Assembly (NCBI GenBank): GCA_002471575.1
Contig: DKQG01000050.1
Span: forward strand, 19,407-83,406
Length of the DNA: 64,000 nucleotides
Direction of reading: 5' to 3'
From: Alphaproteobacteria bacterium UBA7314
GTDB taxonomy: Bacteria; Pseudomonadota; Alphaproteobacteria; MPNO01; UBA830
Positions 32,019-41,462 of the stretch are shown one piece after another (positions within the stretch are counted from its first letter, which is position 1; the number at the start of each line of letters is the position of its first letter). The position numbers were made by a program, and so were the translations under genes. The notes below the pieces were generated by a model. That model saw only the letters and a list, made by a program, of their open reading frames with translations, was not told the DNA's origin and did no database searches.

Positions 32019-32041
32019 CTTCTCCCCAAACAAGGGAGAAG
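32019..32041. repeat. Perfect inverted repeat between divergent genes
   Basis: CTTCTCCC and GGGAGAAG face each other across a 7-base spacer, upstream of both the amidohydrolase relic and the DOPA-dioxygenase-family gene. It could be an operator or a leader hairpin. No T-run follows. Confidence 0.4.
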
Positions 32042-32107
32042 GCGGATTTGGAAATCGCGTCCGGAAGGATATATGCTCTGGCAACAGTTTGACCGACCGA
32101 GGCGGCC

Positions 32108-32506
32108 ATGACCGAAAACACGCTCGATAATTTCGAAAACGGCGACGAGACCAAGATCAACTACTACCACGCCCATATCTATTACGGCGACGACGACGCT
32201 GTGCGCGAAACTGCGGCGCGACTGCGTGAAAAGGCGTGGAACAAATGGCCCGGCAAGGTGCGCATGGGCCGGTTCCGCGACAAGGCGGTCGGACCGCATC
32301 CGCTGGCCATGTACCAGATCGAGTTCGACCACGAGATCTTCGACGAGATCGTTCCCTGGCTGATGTACAACCGCGACGGCTTGACCATCCTGCTCCATCC
32401 CGACGCCGAAGACGCCTGGCGCGATCACGCCTGGTACCCGTTCTGGATGGGCGAAAAGCTGGACCTACGACTGAACTGGCTGGCGGCGGGCAACCGACAG
32501 GCTTAG
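32108..32506 (+). CDS. DOPA 4,5-dioxygenase family protein
   Basis: A 132-residue protein of the DOPA 4,5-dioxygenase family (PF08883), small extradiol-type enzymes or homologues of unknown substrate. Family positions visible are YYHAHIYYG near residue 18, VGPHPLAMYQIEFDHEIF near 60-77, PWLMYNRDGLTILLHP near 82-97 and the late DHAWYPFWMGEKLDL, giving the conserved histidines expected as metal ligands. The start is ATG 32108. The stop region overlaps the end of the convergent MFS gene by 4 bases. In bacteria the substrate is usually unknown, so only the family is claimed. Confidence 0.82.
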   Translation: MTENTLDNFENGDETKINYYHAHIYYGDDDAVRETAARLREKAWNKWPGKVRMGRFRDKAVGPHPLAMYQIEFDHEIFDEIVPWLMYNRDGLTILLHPDAEDAWRDHAWYPFWMGEKLDLRLNWLAAGNRQA

Positions 32507-33744
32507 GGCGTATACCGCCTGAGCCGCTTCCAGATCAGCCACGCGGCGAGGCCGAGTACGACTTGCATGCCGATAACAGGGTACAGCGTTCCGTCATAGA
32601 TCAGTCCCTGGGCAAGCGATACGGCAGCGGCCGCGCACATCTGCACGAAGCCGAGTACCGCCGCCGCCGCGCCCGCGGCTTTGGGGTGGGACATCATCAC
32701 GCCTGCCGCCGTGTTAGGGGCCAGAAACCCGCCGCCGAACCAGAATACAAACTGGAGCGCGACGATAAGCGCGACTGGCAGCCACCCCGCCAGAGCCAGT
32801 CCGGTCAGCACGAGGGGCGGAAAAAACATTAGCGCGAGACTGACATGGATAACCTTCGCCGAGCCCCAGCGGGGAATCGCCGAGCGTGCGGCGAACGATC
32901 CTGTCAGAAAGCCCGACATGGCGAGGGCGGCGATTACGCCGTAGACGGAAGGCATCGTGCCCAGACTTTCGATGAAGTAGTACGGCCCGCCGGCGACGAA
33001 GCAATAGAGCCCCGCATAGCCGATCGAGTGGGTTAGCATGAAAGCGAGAAAGCCCTTGTGCCGGAACAGGCCCAGATAGACGATATGGACCTTCTGTGCT
33101 TCCGACGCGGGGGCAACGGTACCGGTTTCGGGCAGGACGAAGAGTGTCGAGACGAGCCAGATCAGCGCGGCGGCACCGGCAAAAACGAACCCGGCGCGCC
33201 AGCTGGCAACGTCGATGAGCGCACCGCCGACCAGGGGAGCAGCCAGAAAAGAGGCGGCCATCAGAGCGAACAGCGCTGCCATGGCTTTCGGCGCGCCGTC
33301 CGCGCCGTAGATATCCCGAACGATGGCCCGCGACACGACGTACCCCGAAGCGCCGCCCAGCCCTTGGATGGCACGGCCCAGAACGATCACCCAGATACTG
33401 TCCGCCATGGCAGCGATTGCCGACCCGGCCAAAGTGAGGACCGCCCCGATCAGCAGCGCGGTCCGGCGGCCGCGGCGGTCGGAGAACGGACCAAAGAACA
33501 ACTGGCCCGACGCAAACATCACGGCAAAGGAAACAATGGTGAGCTGGATGGTCACGGGCGACCGCTGAAAAACGTCGCCCAGGGCCGGCATGGCGGGCAC
33601 GATCAGCCCGGTCGCGACTTCTCCGAAAGACGTACAAAGAACCAGCGTCGCGAAAACCAGAACGCCGGCGCCCTCACGAGGGCGGGACACGAACTGGTTT
33701 TCGGATTCTCGGGTCATGATGGGCAACCGATCCCGGAACCGCAT
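32503..33744 (-). CDS. MFS multidrug efflux transporter, Bcr/CflA type
   Basis: A 413-residue inner-membrane transporter with about 12 hydrophobic segments. The loop 2-3 motif GQLFFGPFSDRRGRRTALL and the fifth-helix region GRAIQGLGGASGYVVSRAIV place it in the Bcr/CflA drug:H+ antiporter group of the major facilitator superfamily. The start is uncertain: ATG 33744 has GGGAG only a few bases before it, and ATG 33717 (MTRESENQF) is possible. It lies 11 bases after ftsY. The exported substrate cannot be told. Confidence 0.87.
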   Translation of the reverse strand: MRFRDRLPIMTRESENQFVSRPREGAGVLVFATLVLCTSFGEVATGLIVPAMPALGDVFQRSPVTIQLTIVSFAVMFASGQLFFGPFSDRRGRRTALLIGAVLTLAGSAIAAMADSIWVIVLGRAIQGLGGASGYVVSRAIVRDIYGADGAPKAMAALFALMAASFLAAPLVGGALIDVASWRAGFVFAGAAALIWLVSTLFVLPETGTVAPASEAQKVHIVYLGLFRHKGFLAFMLTHSIGYAGLYCFVAGGPYYFIESLGTMPSVYGVIAALAMSGFLTGSFAARSAIPRWGSAKVIHVSLALMFFPPLVLTGLALAGWLPVALIVALQFVFWFGGGFLAPNTAAGVMMSHPKAAGAAAAVLGFVQMCAAAAVSLAQGLIYDGTLYPVIGMQVVLGLAAWLIWKRLRRYTP

Positions 33745-33755
33745 TCTCCCAACAT

Positions 33756-34694
33756 CTAGTCCTCAAGCCCCACCAGCGAGCGCGCAAAGGCATCAGCTTC
33801 GAACGGACGCAGGTCGTCTTCGCCCTCGCCGACGCCGACGGCGTGCACCGGCAGACCGAACTTTTCCGCCAGCGCGACCAGTACGCCGCCGCGCGCCGAG
33901 CCGTCCAGTTTGGTCACCACCAGTCCGGTGACGCTGCACATGCTCTGGAAGGTTTCGACCTGGGAATGGGCGTTCTGACCGGTGGTGGCATCCAACACCA
34001 GCAGCGTGTCGTGCGGCGCGGTTTTGTCCTGCTTCGAGATAACCCGCACGACCTTTTGCAATTGCTGCATCAGGTCGTCACGGTTCTGCAGGCGGCCGGC
34101 GGTATCGATCAGCAACACGTCGATGTCGTCCGCCCGGGCGCGGTCGATGGCTTCGAACGCAAGGCTGGCGGCATCGGCGCCCTGCTCGCTTGCCACCACG
34201 GGGCACCCCGTCCGTTCGCCCCAGATCTTGAGCTGTTCAATGGCTGCTGCGCGGAACGTGTCACCCGCCGCCAGCATCACGGACTTCCCGTCCTCCCTCA
34301 GGCGTTTGGCGAGCTTGCCGATGGTCGTCGTCTTGCCAGACCCGTTGACCCCGGTGACGAGGATGACATGTGGGCGATGAACGGCATTGGCGGCCAGCGG
34401 CCTGGCGACCGGTTCTAGGATGGCGGACACTTCGTCCGCGAGCGCAGTGCGAATTTCGTCTGCCGAGACTTCCTTGTCGAACCGGGTACCGGCCAGCGAT
34501 GCCGATAGTTTGGCTGCCGTCTCCACGCCCAGATCGGACGTGATCAAAAGGTCTTCGAGCTCTTCCAGCGCGGCATCGTCCAGCTTTCGGCCGGAAAAGA
34601 TGCCAACGATGCCGTCGGACAGGCGGGACGAAGATCGGCTGAGTCCGGCGCGAAGGCGTGCAAGCCAACCCTTTTTCTCGCTCTCTTCGCTCAT
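33756..34694 (-). CDS. ftsY: SRP receptor FtsY
   Basis: Membrane-associated GTPase that receives SRP-ribosome complexes and forms a heterodimer with Ffh. The 312 residues contain the NG domain only, with a short basic N-terminal segment (KKGWLARLRAGLSRSSSRL). Motifs: VTGVNGSGKTTTIGKLAKRL, DTAGRLQNRDDLMQQL, TKLDGSARGGVLVALAEKFG and the closing GVGEGEDDLRPFEADAFARS. The long acidic A domain of enterobacterial FtsY is missing, as is usual in Alphaproteobacteria. Its ATG overlaps the upstream mtaB stop by 4 bases. Confidence 0.96.
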   Translation of the reverse strand: MSEESEKKGWLARLRAGLSRSSSRLSDGIVGIFSGRKLDDAALEELEDLLITSDLGVETAAKLSASLAGTRFDKEVSADEIRTALADEVSAILEPVARPLAANAVHRPHVILVTGVNGSGKTTTIGKLAKRLREDGKSVMLAAGDTFRAAAIEQLKIWGERTGCPVVASEQGADAASLAFEAIDRARADDIDVLLIDTAGRLQNRDDLMQQLQKVVRVISKQDKTAPHDTLLVLDATTGQNAHSQVETFQSMCSVTGLVVTKLDGSARGGVLVALAEKFGLPVHAVGVGEGEDDLRPFEADAFARSLVGLED

Positions 34695-35941
34695 GCGGCT
34701 TTTCGCGCGATCAGCGTGTCGTTGTCACGGGCGACGATGCGGGCGGGCACGATAACGCCATCCGCCGCTGCGCCGTCGATGCGGACATTGGCGAACTGAG
34801 GCGTCCGACCGGCCGCGTCCTTTTCGACCAGCACGTCGGCGACGGAGCCGATCTGCGCATCGAGGAACCGCTGTACCTGCGCCGCTCCCGCCGCGCGCAG
34901 TTCGGCGGCGCGGGCCTTACGTATGTCACCGGGCAGTTGCGGCATCTTCGCCGCGGGCGTGCCGGAGCGCTCGGAATAGGGAAATACGTGCAGCCACGTC
35001 AGCCCGCACCGCTCGACCAGCGAAACGGAATTTGCGAACGCGTCGTCGGTTTCGGTCGGGAAGCCGGCGATGATATCGGCGCCGAACGCGGCGTCGGGGC
35101 GCAGAGCCCGGACACGGTCGACGAAACGTTCGATATCGGCACGACAGTGGCGGCGTTTCATGCGTTTCAGGATCAGGTCGTCGCCCGACTGCACACTGAT
35201 ATGGAAATGCGGCATCAGACGCGGTTCGTCCGCGATCAGGCCGAACAGCGTGTCGTCAATTTCCGCCGGATCGACCGAGCTGAGCCGCAGCCGCGGCAGA
35301 TCGGACACCAACGCCAGCAGGCGTTTGATCATGTCGCCGAGCCGCGGCCTACCGGGCAGGTCCAGTCCGTAGTCAGTGATGTCGACGCCGGTCAGCACAA
35401 TTTCGCGGTAGCCCTGATCGACCAGGGTACGGACCTGGTCGACGATCACGCCGATGGGGACCGAACGGTTATTTCCGCGGCCGAACGGGATGATGCAGAA
35501 CGTGCAACGGTGATCGCAGCCCTGCTGGATCTCGACGAAGACCCGGGCGCGGCCCTCGAAACCGGAAATCAGGTGCGGTGCGGTTTCGCGAACGGTCATG
35601 ATGTCGTTGACCGACACGCGGGGGGTATCGCCGAGCCCGGACCATGTGTCGGCACGCAGCTTTTCCTCGTTACCGATCACGCGATCGACTTCTTCCATGG
35701 CGGCGTACTTGTCCGGGTCGATCTGCGCAGCACAGCCGGTGACGATGATCCGGGCGTCGGGGTTTTCGCGCCGGGCGCGGCGGATGGACTGGCGCACCTG
35801 GCGTTCGGCCTCTGCCGTGACGGCGCAGGAATTTACGATAACCGCGTCTTCCAGTCCGGTGGCGGCGGCATGGCCGCGCATGACCTCGGATTCAAAGGCA
35901 TTGAGCCGGCAGCCGAATGTCAGGATGTCTGTCGCGCTCAT
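34691..35941 (-). CDS. mtaB: tRNA (t6A37) methylthiotransferase, MtaB type
   Basis: Radical-SAM methylthiotransferase that adds a methylthio group to t6A at tRNA position 37. The 416 residues have the UPF0004 domain ([42 protein letters not shown] with three cluster cysteines), the radical-SAM motif [15 protein letters not shown] and a C-terminal TRAM-like part. Short CRLN in place of the MiaB CQMN box supports MtaB rather than MiaB. It overlaps dapF upstream and ftsY downstream by 4 bases each: dapF-mtaB-ftsY is a tightly packed unit. Confidence 0.93.
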   Translation of the reverse strand: MSATDILTFGCRLNAFESEVMRGHAAATGLEDAVIVNSCAVTAEAERQVRQSIRRARRENPDARIIVTGCAAQIDPDKYAAMEEVDRVIGNEEKLRADTWSGLGDTPRVSVNDIMTVRETAPHLISGFEGRARVFVEIQQGCDHRCTFCIIPFGRGNNRSVPIGVIVDQVRTLVDQGYREIVLTGVDITDYGLDLPGRPRLGDMIKRLLALVSDLPRLRLSSVDPAEIDDTLFGLIADEPRLMPHFHISVQSGDDLILKRMKRRHCRADIERFVDRVRALRPDAAFGADIIAGFPTETDDAFANSVSLVERCGLTWLHVFPYSERSGTPAAKMPQLPGDIRKARAAELRAAGAAQVQRFLDAQIGSVADVLVEKDAAGRTPQFANVRIDGAAADGVIVPARIVARDNDTLIARKAA

Positions 35942-36798
35942 CCGAGCAGGCTTTCGTCGATCGTTCCGGAGAAGCTGGTGGCCCCCGGACCGGTCATGAA
36001 CACACGGCCCGGTTCGCCGGGTCGGTCCTCGCGCCAGTCGATCAGCAGTTCGCCTCCGTCGACAACGACCACCATGCGCCGGCCGGCCAGGTTGCGGCGG
36101 TTGGCATTGACCACGGCAGCGCAGGCGCCGGTCCCGCAGGCCGAGGTCAGCCCGACGCCGCGCTCCCAGACGCGAAGTCGCATGCGATCCGGTGCCAGGA
36201 TCTGGGCGACGCCGATATTGGCCCGTTCCGGAAAGACCGGATGGACTTCCAGTTCCGGGCCGACCAGAGCGATAGGTATGGAATCGACATCGTCGACGAA
36301 AAAAGTTGCATGCGGGTTGCCCATGCTGACCGCCGCCGGGTCGTCCAACGGTCCGCAGGCAAGATCGAGATGAAGCGTGTCGGCTTCCGCCACCAGCGGA
36401 ATCTGGTCCCAGTCGCCGCGCGGAATACCCATGTCGACCGACACCAGCCCGTAACCCGCGCGTTTCACCGTCAGCAGGTCGGCGCCGGTGCGGACCCTTA
36501 CCGCGTCGCCGTCGACTTCGTCCAGAAGTACGGCGCCGATGCAGCGCGTGGCATTGCCGCAGGCATCGACCTCGCCCCCGTCGGCGTTGCGGATGCGCAT
36601 GAAGGCGTGGGAGTCGCCGTCGGGCGCGTCCTCGATGATGATGAACTGGTCGCAGCCGACGCCGGTACGGCGGTCGGCGATCGCCGCCGCCTGGGCAGCC
36701 GAAATCGCCGCGCCGGCGGCGGGTTTCCCGCCACGCGCGTCAATCACCACGAAATCGTTGCCGAGCCCGTGCATTTTCGTAAACGGCAGTTCGGTCAT
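35938..36798 (-). CDS. dapF: Diaminopimelate epimerase
   Basis: Converts LL- to meso-diaminopimelate for lysine and peptidoglycan. The 286 residues carry the two active-site cysteines in [11 protein letters not shown] and [12 protein letters not shown], and the opening [19 protein letters not shown]. Regular length. It heads the dapF-mtaB-ftsY unit and is divergent from the molybdenum hydroxylase gene, with 158 bases between. Confidence 0.97.
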   Translation of the reverse strand: MTELPFTKMHGLGNDFVVIDARGGKPAAGAAISAAQAAAIADRRTGVGCDQFIIIEDAPDGDSHAFMRIRNADGGEVDACGNATRCIGAVLLDEVDGDAVRVRTGADLLTVKRAGYGLVSVDMGIPRGDWDQIPLVAEADTLHLDLACGPLDDPAAVSMGNPHATFFVDDVDSIPIALVGPELEVHPVFPERANIGVAQILAPDRMRLRVWERGVGLTSACGTGACAAVVNANRRNLAGRRMVVVVDGGELLIDWREDRPGEPGRVFMTGPGATSFSGTIDESLLG

Positions 36799-36956
36799 AG
36801 CGCGCGTAATATGGCGGGAACGGGGGCGAAGTCCAGCGGAATAGAATACGCCGGTTTAGTTGGGGGCGTTTCGATCGCCTACCCCTCGACTCGGGCCCGC
36901 GATTCCGGGAATATCGATCCGGGAACAGGGACGACGATCGAACGAAGGTAACCGCA

Positions 36957-39275
36957 ATGCAATTTGGTGTTGGACAGCCCGTGCCGCGCACGGAGGATCC
37001 GAAATTTCTGATGGGCCAGGGACAGTATGTGGACGATATCCGTCTACCCTTTACGGCAATCGGCTATGTACTGCGGTCGCCCTATCCGCATGCGAAGGTC
37101 AACGGCGTCAACGCAGACGCGGCGAAGGAAGCGCCGGGCGTCGTATTGATCCTGACCGGCGCCGATGCGGAGGCGCAGGGTCTCGGCACGCTGCACTGCC
37201 ACGTCCCTCCAATGGCGTTCGGCGGACCGCCTTCACCGACCCCGGCGCATCCGATCCTGGCGCGCGACCGGGTCCGTTGCGTCGGCGATCCCGTGGCATT
37301 TGTGGTGGCCGAAACGCTGGCCGAGGCCAAGGACGCCGCCGAGATGATCGAGGTCAATTACGAGGCCCTGCCAGCCGTCGGATCGACCCGTGCCGCGGTG
37401 AAAGACGGTGCGCCACAGGTATGGGACGACAATCCCGGCAATCTGTGGTTCGAAATGGACCGCGGTGACGCCGATGCCACCGACGCCGCCTTCGCTAGAG
37501 CGGCACATGTGGTGAAAGCGGACCTGCACCACAACCGGATTTCCGCCAATGCCATGGAGCCGCGCGCGGCGCTGGCCGAATACAGCGCGGGCCGGCGCGA
37601 ATGGACGTGCTACATGTCGAGCCAAGGCACCCATCAGCACCGCCCGACTTTCGCCGAGATATTTCATCAACCAGCGACCGCGTTCCGGGTGATCGCGCCC
37701 GATGTGGGCGGAGGGTTCGGTATGAAAAACGGCGTCTTCCCGGAAGATGCACTGGTCGCCTGGGCCGCACGGGAGCTAGGACGGCCCGTCAAATGGACGG
37801 GGGACCGGTCTGAATCGCTGATCAGCGACACTCACGCCCGCGACGCCGAAACCGACAGCGAAATGGCGCTGGACGAGAACGGCAAGATTCTCGCCATCCG
37901 CGTGAAGGCGGATTACGGCGTCGGCGCCTATCTGTCCGCGTCAGCACCAGTACCGGCCTGCATCGGGTCGATGGTGTACCAGAACGTCTACGTATACGGC
38001 GCCATGCACATTCATATCCGCGTGGTTTTCAGCAATACCACCTGGACCGGCCCCTATCGCGGCGCCGGACGTCCGGAAGCGGTCTACGTGGTCGAACGGC
38101 TGCTCGATATCGCCGCCGACGAGATGGGCATAGATCCGGTGGAAATCCGTCAGCGGAATTATATCACCGAGGAGAAGATGCCCTTCACCACGCTAATCCC
38201 GACGGTATACGATTCCGGCGATTTTCCGGGGATCACGGATCATGCGGCGGACATCGCCGACATTCCCGGGTTCGAGGCGCGTAAGGCGGAAAGCGCTGCT
38301 CGCGGCAAGCTGCGAGGGCTGGGCACGTGTTCGTTCATTGATTTCGCATCGCCGTTCAACGACCGCATGGAAATCCGCTTCGACGATACCGGCTCGGTGA
38401 CCGTGGTCGCGGGAACGCACAGCCACGGCCAGGGCCACCAGACGGTATATGCCCAGATGATCCACAGCTGGCTCGGCGTACCGTTCGAGAAGATTCGCCT
38501 TTTACAGGGTGATTCTGACAAGGTCACTTACGGTCGCGGCACCTACGGGTCGCGCTCAATGACCATAGGCGGTTCAGCGCTCCGGCTCGCCGCCGACAAG
38601 ATCATCGACAAGGCGAGGAAGATCGCCGCCCACGTTCTCGAGGCAGCGGAGGAAGATATCGAGTTCGCCGACGGCAACCTGACCGTCGCCGGGACAGACA
38701 AGTCGATGCATATCTGCGACATAGCGCCGATGTCCTATATGCCGATGGGTTGGCCGACGGAGCTGGGAATTGGGCTGGAAGCAGAAGCCACCTGGAACCC
38801 TGAAACCGGCCCCAACTGGCCGAACGGCACCCACTTCACCGAGGTCGAGGTGGATCCCGATACCGGGTTCGTGGATCTGGTCCGCCACATCGCGGTCAAC
38901 GATTCCGGCGAGGTGATCAACCCGCTGCTGCTGGCTGGCCAGGTCCATGGCGGCGTCGCCCAGGGGGTCGGACAGGCACTGATGGAAGACGTCACCTACG
39001 ACTCCGACGGCCAGATCCTGGCCGGGTCATTCCTAGACTATTGTATGCCCCGCGCCGACGACCTGCCGATGATCGAAACGTCGGACTTCGTGGCCGCCTG
39101 CCAGACCAATCCGCTGGGCGTGAAAGGCGGCGGCGAATCCGGGACGGTGGGATCTATCGCGTCGACGGTAAACGCCATCGTCGATGCGCTTTCCGATTAC
39201 GGCGTGACCGATATCGACATGCCGGCGACGCCGCTGAAGGTGTGGCAGGCCATACAGCAAGGGACGACTGCCTGA
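36957..39275 (+). CDS. Molybdopterin-binding large subunit, xanthine dehydrogenase/CoxL family
   Basis: A 772-residue molybdenum-cofactor subunit of the xanthine oxidase family, related to aerobic CO dehydrogenase CoxL. The family N-terminus (GQPVPRTEDPKFLMGQGQYV), GGGFGMKNGVFPED, and the late glutamate motif GGGESGTVGS are seen. The active-site loop reads PYRGAGR. This resembles form II (AYRGAGR) and not true CO dehydrogenase (form I, AYxCSFR), so the substrate is probably not CO. The partner FAD subunit (CoxM) and [2Fe-2S] subunit (CoxS) are not adjacent. The stop shares one base with the pyrE start. Confidence 0.9.
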   Translation: MQFGVGQPVPRTEDPKFLMGQGQYVDDIRLPFTAIGYVLRSPYPHAKVNGVNADAAKEAPGVVLILTGADAEAQGLGTLHCHVPPMAFGGPPSPTPAHPILARDRVRCVGDPVAFVVAETLAEAKDAAEMIEVNYEALPAVGSTRAAVKDGAPQVWDDNPGNLWFEMDRGDADATDAAFARAAHVVKADLHHNRISANAMEPRAALAEYSAGRREWTCYMSSQGTHQHRPTFAEIFHQPATAFRVIAPDVGGGFGMKNGVFPEDALVAWAARELGRPVKWTGDRSESLISDTHARDAETDSEMALDENGKILAIRVKADYGVGAYLSASAPVPACIGSMVYQNVYVYGAMHIHIRVVFSNTTWTGPYRGAGRPEAVYVVERLLDIAADEMGIDPVEIRQRNYITEEKMPFTTLIPTVYDSGDFPGITDHAADIADIPGFEARKAESAARGKLRGLGTCSFIDFASPFNDRMEIRFDDTGSVTVVAGTHSHGQGHQTVYAQMIHSWLGVPFEKIRLLQGDSDKVTYGRGTYGSRSMTIGGSALRLAADKIIDKARKIAAHVLEAAEEDIEFADGNLTVAGTDKSMHICDIAPMSYMPMGWPTELGIGLEAEATWNPETGPNWPNGTHFTEVEVDPDTGFVDLVRHIAVNDSGEVINPLLLAGQVHGGVAQGVGQALMEDVTYDSDGQILAGSFLDYCMPRADDLPMIETSDFVAACQTNPLGVKGGGESGTVGSIASTVNAIVDALSDYGVTDIDMPATPLKVWQAIQQGTTA

Positions 39276-39823
39276 TGGACGACCGGAAAAAACAACTGCG
39301 CGACATCATCGCGGCAAAATCATTCTCGAAAGGCGGCGACTTCAAGTTGGCATCGGGCCAGTCCAGCGGCTTCTACTTCGACATGAAACCGACCGTGATG
39401 GACCCGGAAGGCGCACGGCTGGCGGCTGAACTGATCCTGGAGGCCGTCGCCGGCGAAGACTTGGACTGCGTCGGCGGTATGGCGGTTGGCGCCGTACCCA
39501 TCGTTGCCGCCGTCGCCATGGCATCGTCCGGCACCGACCGCCCCCTGCCCGGCTTTCTGGTCAGAAAAGAAATCAAGGAACGCGGCACCGAGAAACAGGT
39601 CGAAGGCAACATGCTAGAAGGCGGCAAAGTGCTGATCGTCGAAGACGTCACCACGACCGGCGGCTCGTCGATGCAGGCGATCGACGCCGTTCAGCGCGAA
39701 GGCAACGGCACCGTGCCCATCGTGGTCACCATCGTCGACCGGCTTCAGGGCGCGGAGGACAATTTCCGGGAAAAGGGAATTCGGATGATTTCCCTGCTGA
39801 CTAAGGACGATTTCACGGACTAG
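39275..39823 (+). CDS. pyrE: Orotate phosphoribosyltransferase
   Basis: Forms orotidine 5'-phosphate from orotate and PRPP in pyrimidine synthesis. The 182 residues include GDFKLASGQSSGFYFDMKP, GMAVGAVPIVAAVAM, VRKEIKERGTEKQVEGN and the PRPP-binding loop VLIVEDVTTTGGSS. I chose ATG 39275, which overlaps the preceding stop (TGATG). An open frame continues upstream inside the hydroxylase gene but is not PyrE-like. Coupling of a pyrimidine gene to a molybdenum hydroxylase is unexpected. Confidence 0.94.
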   Translation: MDDRKKQLRDIIAAKSFSKGGDFKLASGQSSGFYFDMKPTVMDPEGARLAAELILEAVAGEDLDCVGGMAVGAVPIVAAVAMASSGTDRPLPGFLVRKEIKERGTEKQVEGNMLEGGKVLIVEDVTTTGGSSMQAIDAVQREGNGTVPIVVTIVDRLQGAEDNFREKGIRMISLLTKDDFTD

Positions 39824-39836
39824 CGAAGCCTTCTCC

Positions 39837-40106
39837 ATGATCTACACCGTCAGCATTCGCCAGCACGACAGCCCCGTACCGGTGGAGATTGGCCAAACGA
39901 TCCTGGAAGCCACCCTGACTCTGGGGGTGCCTTACCCGCATGGATGCCGGTCGGGCAATTGCGGGTCCTGCAAGTCGCGGCTGTTTGCGGGCGACGTCGA
40001 GATGTCACCTTATTCGGAATACGCCCTGAGCGACGACGAAAAAGCCGACGGACGGATTTCACCCTCAAATGGTGGGACGGGGAAGATCGCATCGCCGCCG
40101 ACCTGA
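39837..40106 (+). pseudogene. Truncated plant-type [2Fe-2S] ferredoxin domain
   Basis: Residues 1-70 are a clear plant-type ferredoxin domain (GQTILEATLTLGVPYPHGC, then the cluster loop CRSGNCGSC: C-x4-C-x2-C, and DVEMSPYSEYALSDDEKADG). In relatives the next residues are LILACRA, which supply the fourth cluster cysteine. Here the sequence switches to RISPSNGGTGK and ends at 89 residues without a fourth cysteine. A normal cluster is therefore unlikely. The most economical explanation is a deletion fusing the ferredoxin start to the inside of the next gene, with the junction near 40050-40060. The gene lies 13 bases after pyrE. Confidence 0.72.
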
Positions 40107-40405
40107 TGTCTGTTGCAGAAGATGCCGTTGGCCGCGAAACGGTCGGGACTCGTATCGCGAACATCGAGTTTGCAGGCTCCGATCATCTGCACGGCGTCGC
40201 GTCTACAGCGCTCGCTCGAGGCGGTCTAGCCGATGCGGGGCTCGTCAAAAGCGCTGCTGGATCCGCATCGATCGCGGTTCACCACGCCGCGCTGGGATTG
40301 GCCGCCGGGCAATCAGGTGCCCATCCGTTCGCCGCCAAGTTCCGGCTGTTCCAGGCAGGCCGCTGGCCGCTGGGCATATACGGAAACGTTTTCTACGTCT
40401 TTTAA
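40106..40405 (+). CDS. Small conserved-looking protein of unknown function (possibly 5'-truncated)
   Basis: A 99-residue frame whose ATG shares one base with the ferredoxin stop (TGATG). It reads like an ordinary soluble protein (TRIANIEFAGSDHLHGVAST, KSAAGSASIAVHHAALGLAA) and ends with HPFAAKFRLFQAGRWPLGIY then GNVFYVF. I do not recognise the family with confidence. Protein-like sequence continues upstream in the same frame (FTLKWWDGEDRIAADL) beyond the ATG, so the original gene was probably longer and lost its 5' end in the event that truncated the ferredoxin. Confidence 0.55.
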   Translation: MSVAEDAVGRETVGTRIANIEFAGSDHLHGVASTALARGGLADAGLVKSAAGSASIAVHHAALGLAAGQSGAHPFAAKFRLFQAGRWPLGIYGNVFYVF

Positions 40406-40527
40406 GCCAGGGTGCTCCGCCAGCAGAATTCGACACGGATCCTATACCGCGTTTCGTCTTGTCTAATCCGTGCTGGCCGAATAGGCTCCGGCCTTTCTTG
40501 CGCCGAGAATAGGGGAAGGCAGGCGTC

Positions 40528-40944
40528 TTGCCGTTTACCAATCGATATCAGACCCGCGCCGAATGGGCGGATTGCGACCCGCTGGGGCAAACGTTCTATC
40601 CGAACTATTTCAGGTGGTTCGATATCGGCACGCACACGCTGCTGGATGCAGCGGGACACCCCTATGACGGGTTGATCGAGGAATACGGCCTGGCTGGCCT
40701 GCCGCTGGTTGATGCGCAGGCGTCGTTTCGCGACCGTTGCCGGTGGACGGACAACCTGGAAATCGAAAGTTTCATTTCCCGTTTCGGCAGCAAAAGCTTT
40801 ACCGTGACGCACAACATCTGGAACGGCGGCGACGTAGCTGTCGAGGGCAAGGAAGTTCGTATCTGGGGCCTGTTCGATCCGGAAGACGACACCAAACTTA
40901 TGGCCGGCGAGATCCCGGAAGATTTCAAACAGATATTCGCGTAG
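40528..40944 (+). CDS. Acyl-CoA thioesterase, 4HBT hotdog family
   Basis: A 138-residue hotdog-fold protein of the 4-hydroxybenzoyl-CoA thioesterase/YbgC group. The family signature is DCDPLGQTFYPNYFRWFDIG, where the first Asp is the usual catalytic residue, followed by FRDRCRWTDNLEIES and NIWNGGDVAVEGKEVRIWG. The start is TTG 40528, preceded by GGGGAAGG. The first ATG inside the gene would remove the active site. It ends 11 bases before the MarR gene and likely shares its transcript. Probable role: hydrolysis of an aromatic or short acyl-CoA. Confidence 0.85.
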   Translation: MPFTNRYQTRAEWADCDPLGQTFYPNYFRWFDIGTHTLLDAAGHPYDGLIEEYGLAGLPLVDAQASFRDRCRWTDNLEIESFISRFGSKSFTVTHNIWNGGDVAVEGKEVRIWGLFDPEDDTKLMAGEIPEDFKQIFA

Positions 40945-40955
40945 GCGGGACCTGC

Positions 40956-41426
40956 ATGGCGTCAAAAAAATCAAGCGCGCGTTCCAGCGACCGGCGGGGT
41001 GACATAGTTATGGGCATGCTGCCCGACCTGATCGGTTTCAACCTGCGATGCGCCCAGTTGGTGCTGTTCCAGCATTTCGGCGCTACAGTCGGACAGGACG
41101 GCATATCCGTGCCCCAGTTCGGGACGCTGCTGTTGATCGAAGCCAACCCCGACATCAGCCAAAGCGCGATTGCCGAAGCGCTGCGTTTAGACCGGTCGAC
41201 ACTGGTACAGATCATCGACCGGTTGGAAAATCGTGGGCTGGTGGTTCGGCACGTATCGCCGACTGACCGCCGGTCCCACGCGTTGCAGCTGACAGACGCG
41301 GGGTCGGAAACGCTGGCGGAACTGAAACAACGCACCGTCGAACACGAAGACGACGTCGCCTCGGCACTAAACGACGACGAACGCGCGCAGTTCATTTCAC
41401 TGCTTAAGAGGCTGTACGGCGGCTAG
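40956..41426 (+). CDS. MarR-family transcriptional regulator
   Basis: A 156-residue winged-helix regulator. The recognition region LIEANPDISQSAIAEALRLD followed by RSTLVQIIDRLENRGLVVRH and the wing SPTDRRSHALQLTDAG are typical of MarR proteins. Starts at ATG 40956, 11 bases after the thioesterase. It is convergent with gentisate 1,2-dioxygenase. MarR regulators often control aromatic acid degradation, so the gentisate gene is a plausible target. This is inference. Confidence 0.9.
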   Translation: MASKKSSARSSDRRGDIVMGMLPDLIGFNLRCAQLVLFQHFGATVGQDGISVPQFGTLLLIEANPDISQSAIAEALRLDRSTLVQIIDRLENRGLVVRHVSPTDRRSHALQLTDAGSETLAELKQRTVEHEDDVASALNDDERAQFISLLKRLYGG

Positions 41427-41462
41427 AGGCACGACTGACTTCATCCTGAAGAGGTCCGCAGA

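Noticed and set aside
34658..36373. A 571-codon open frame on the plus strand
   Set aside because: Antisense to mtaB and dapF, both firmly identified; the translation is Arg/Asp/His-rich and protein-like motifs are absent.
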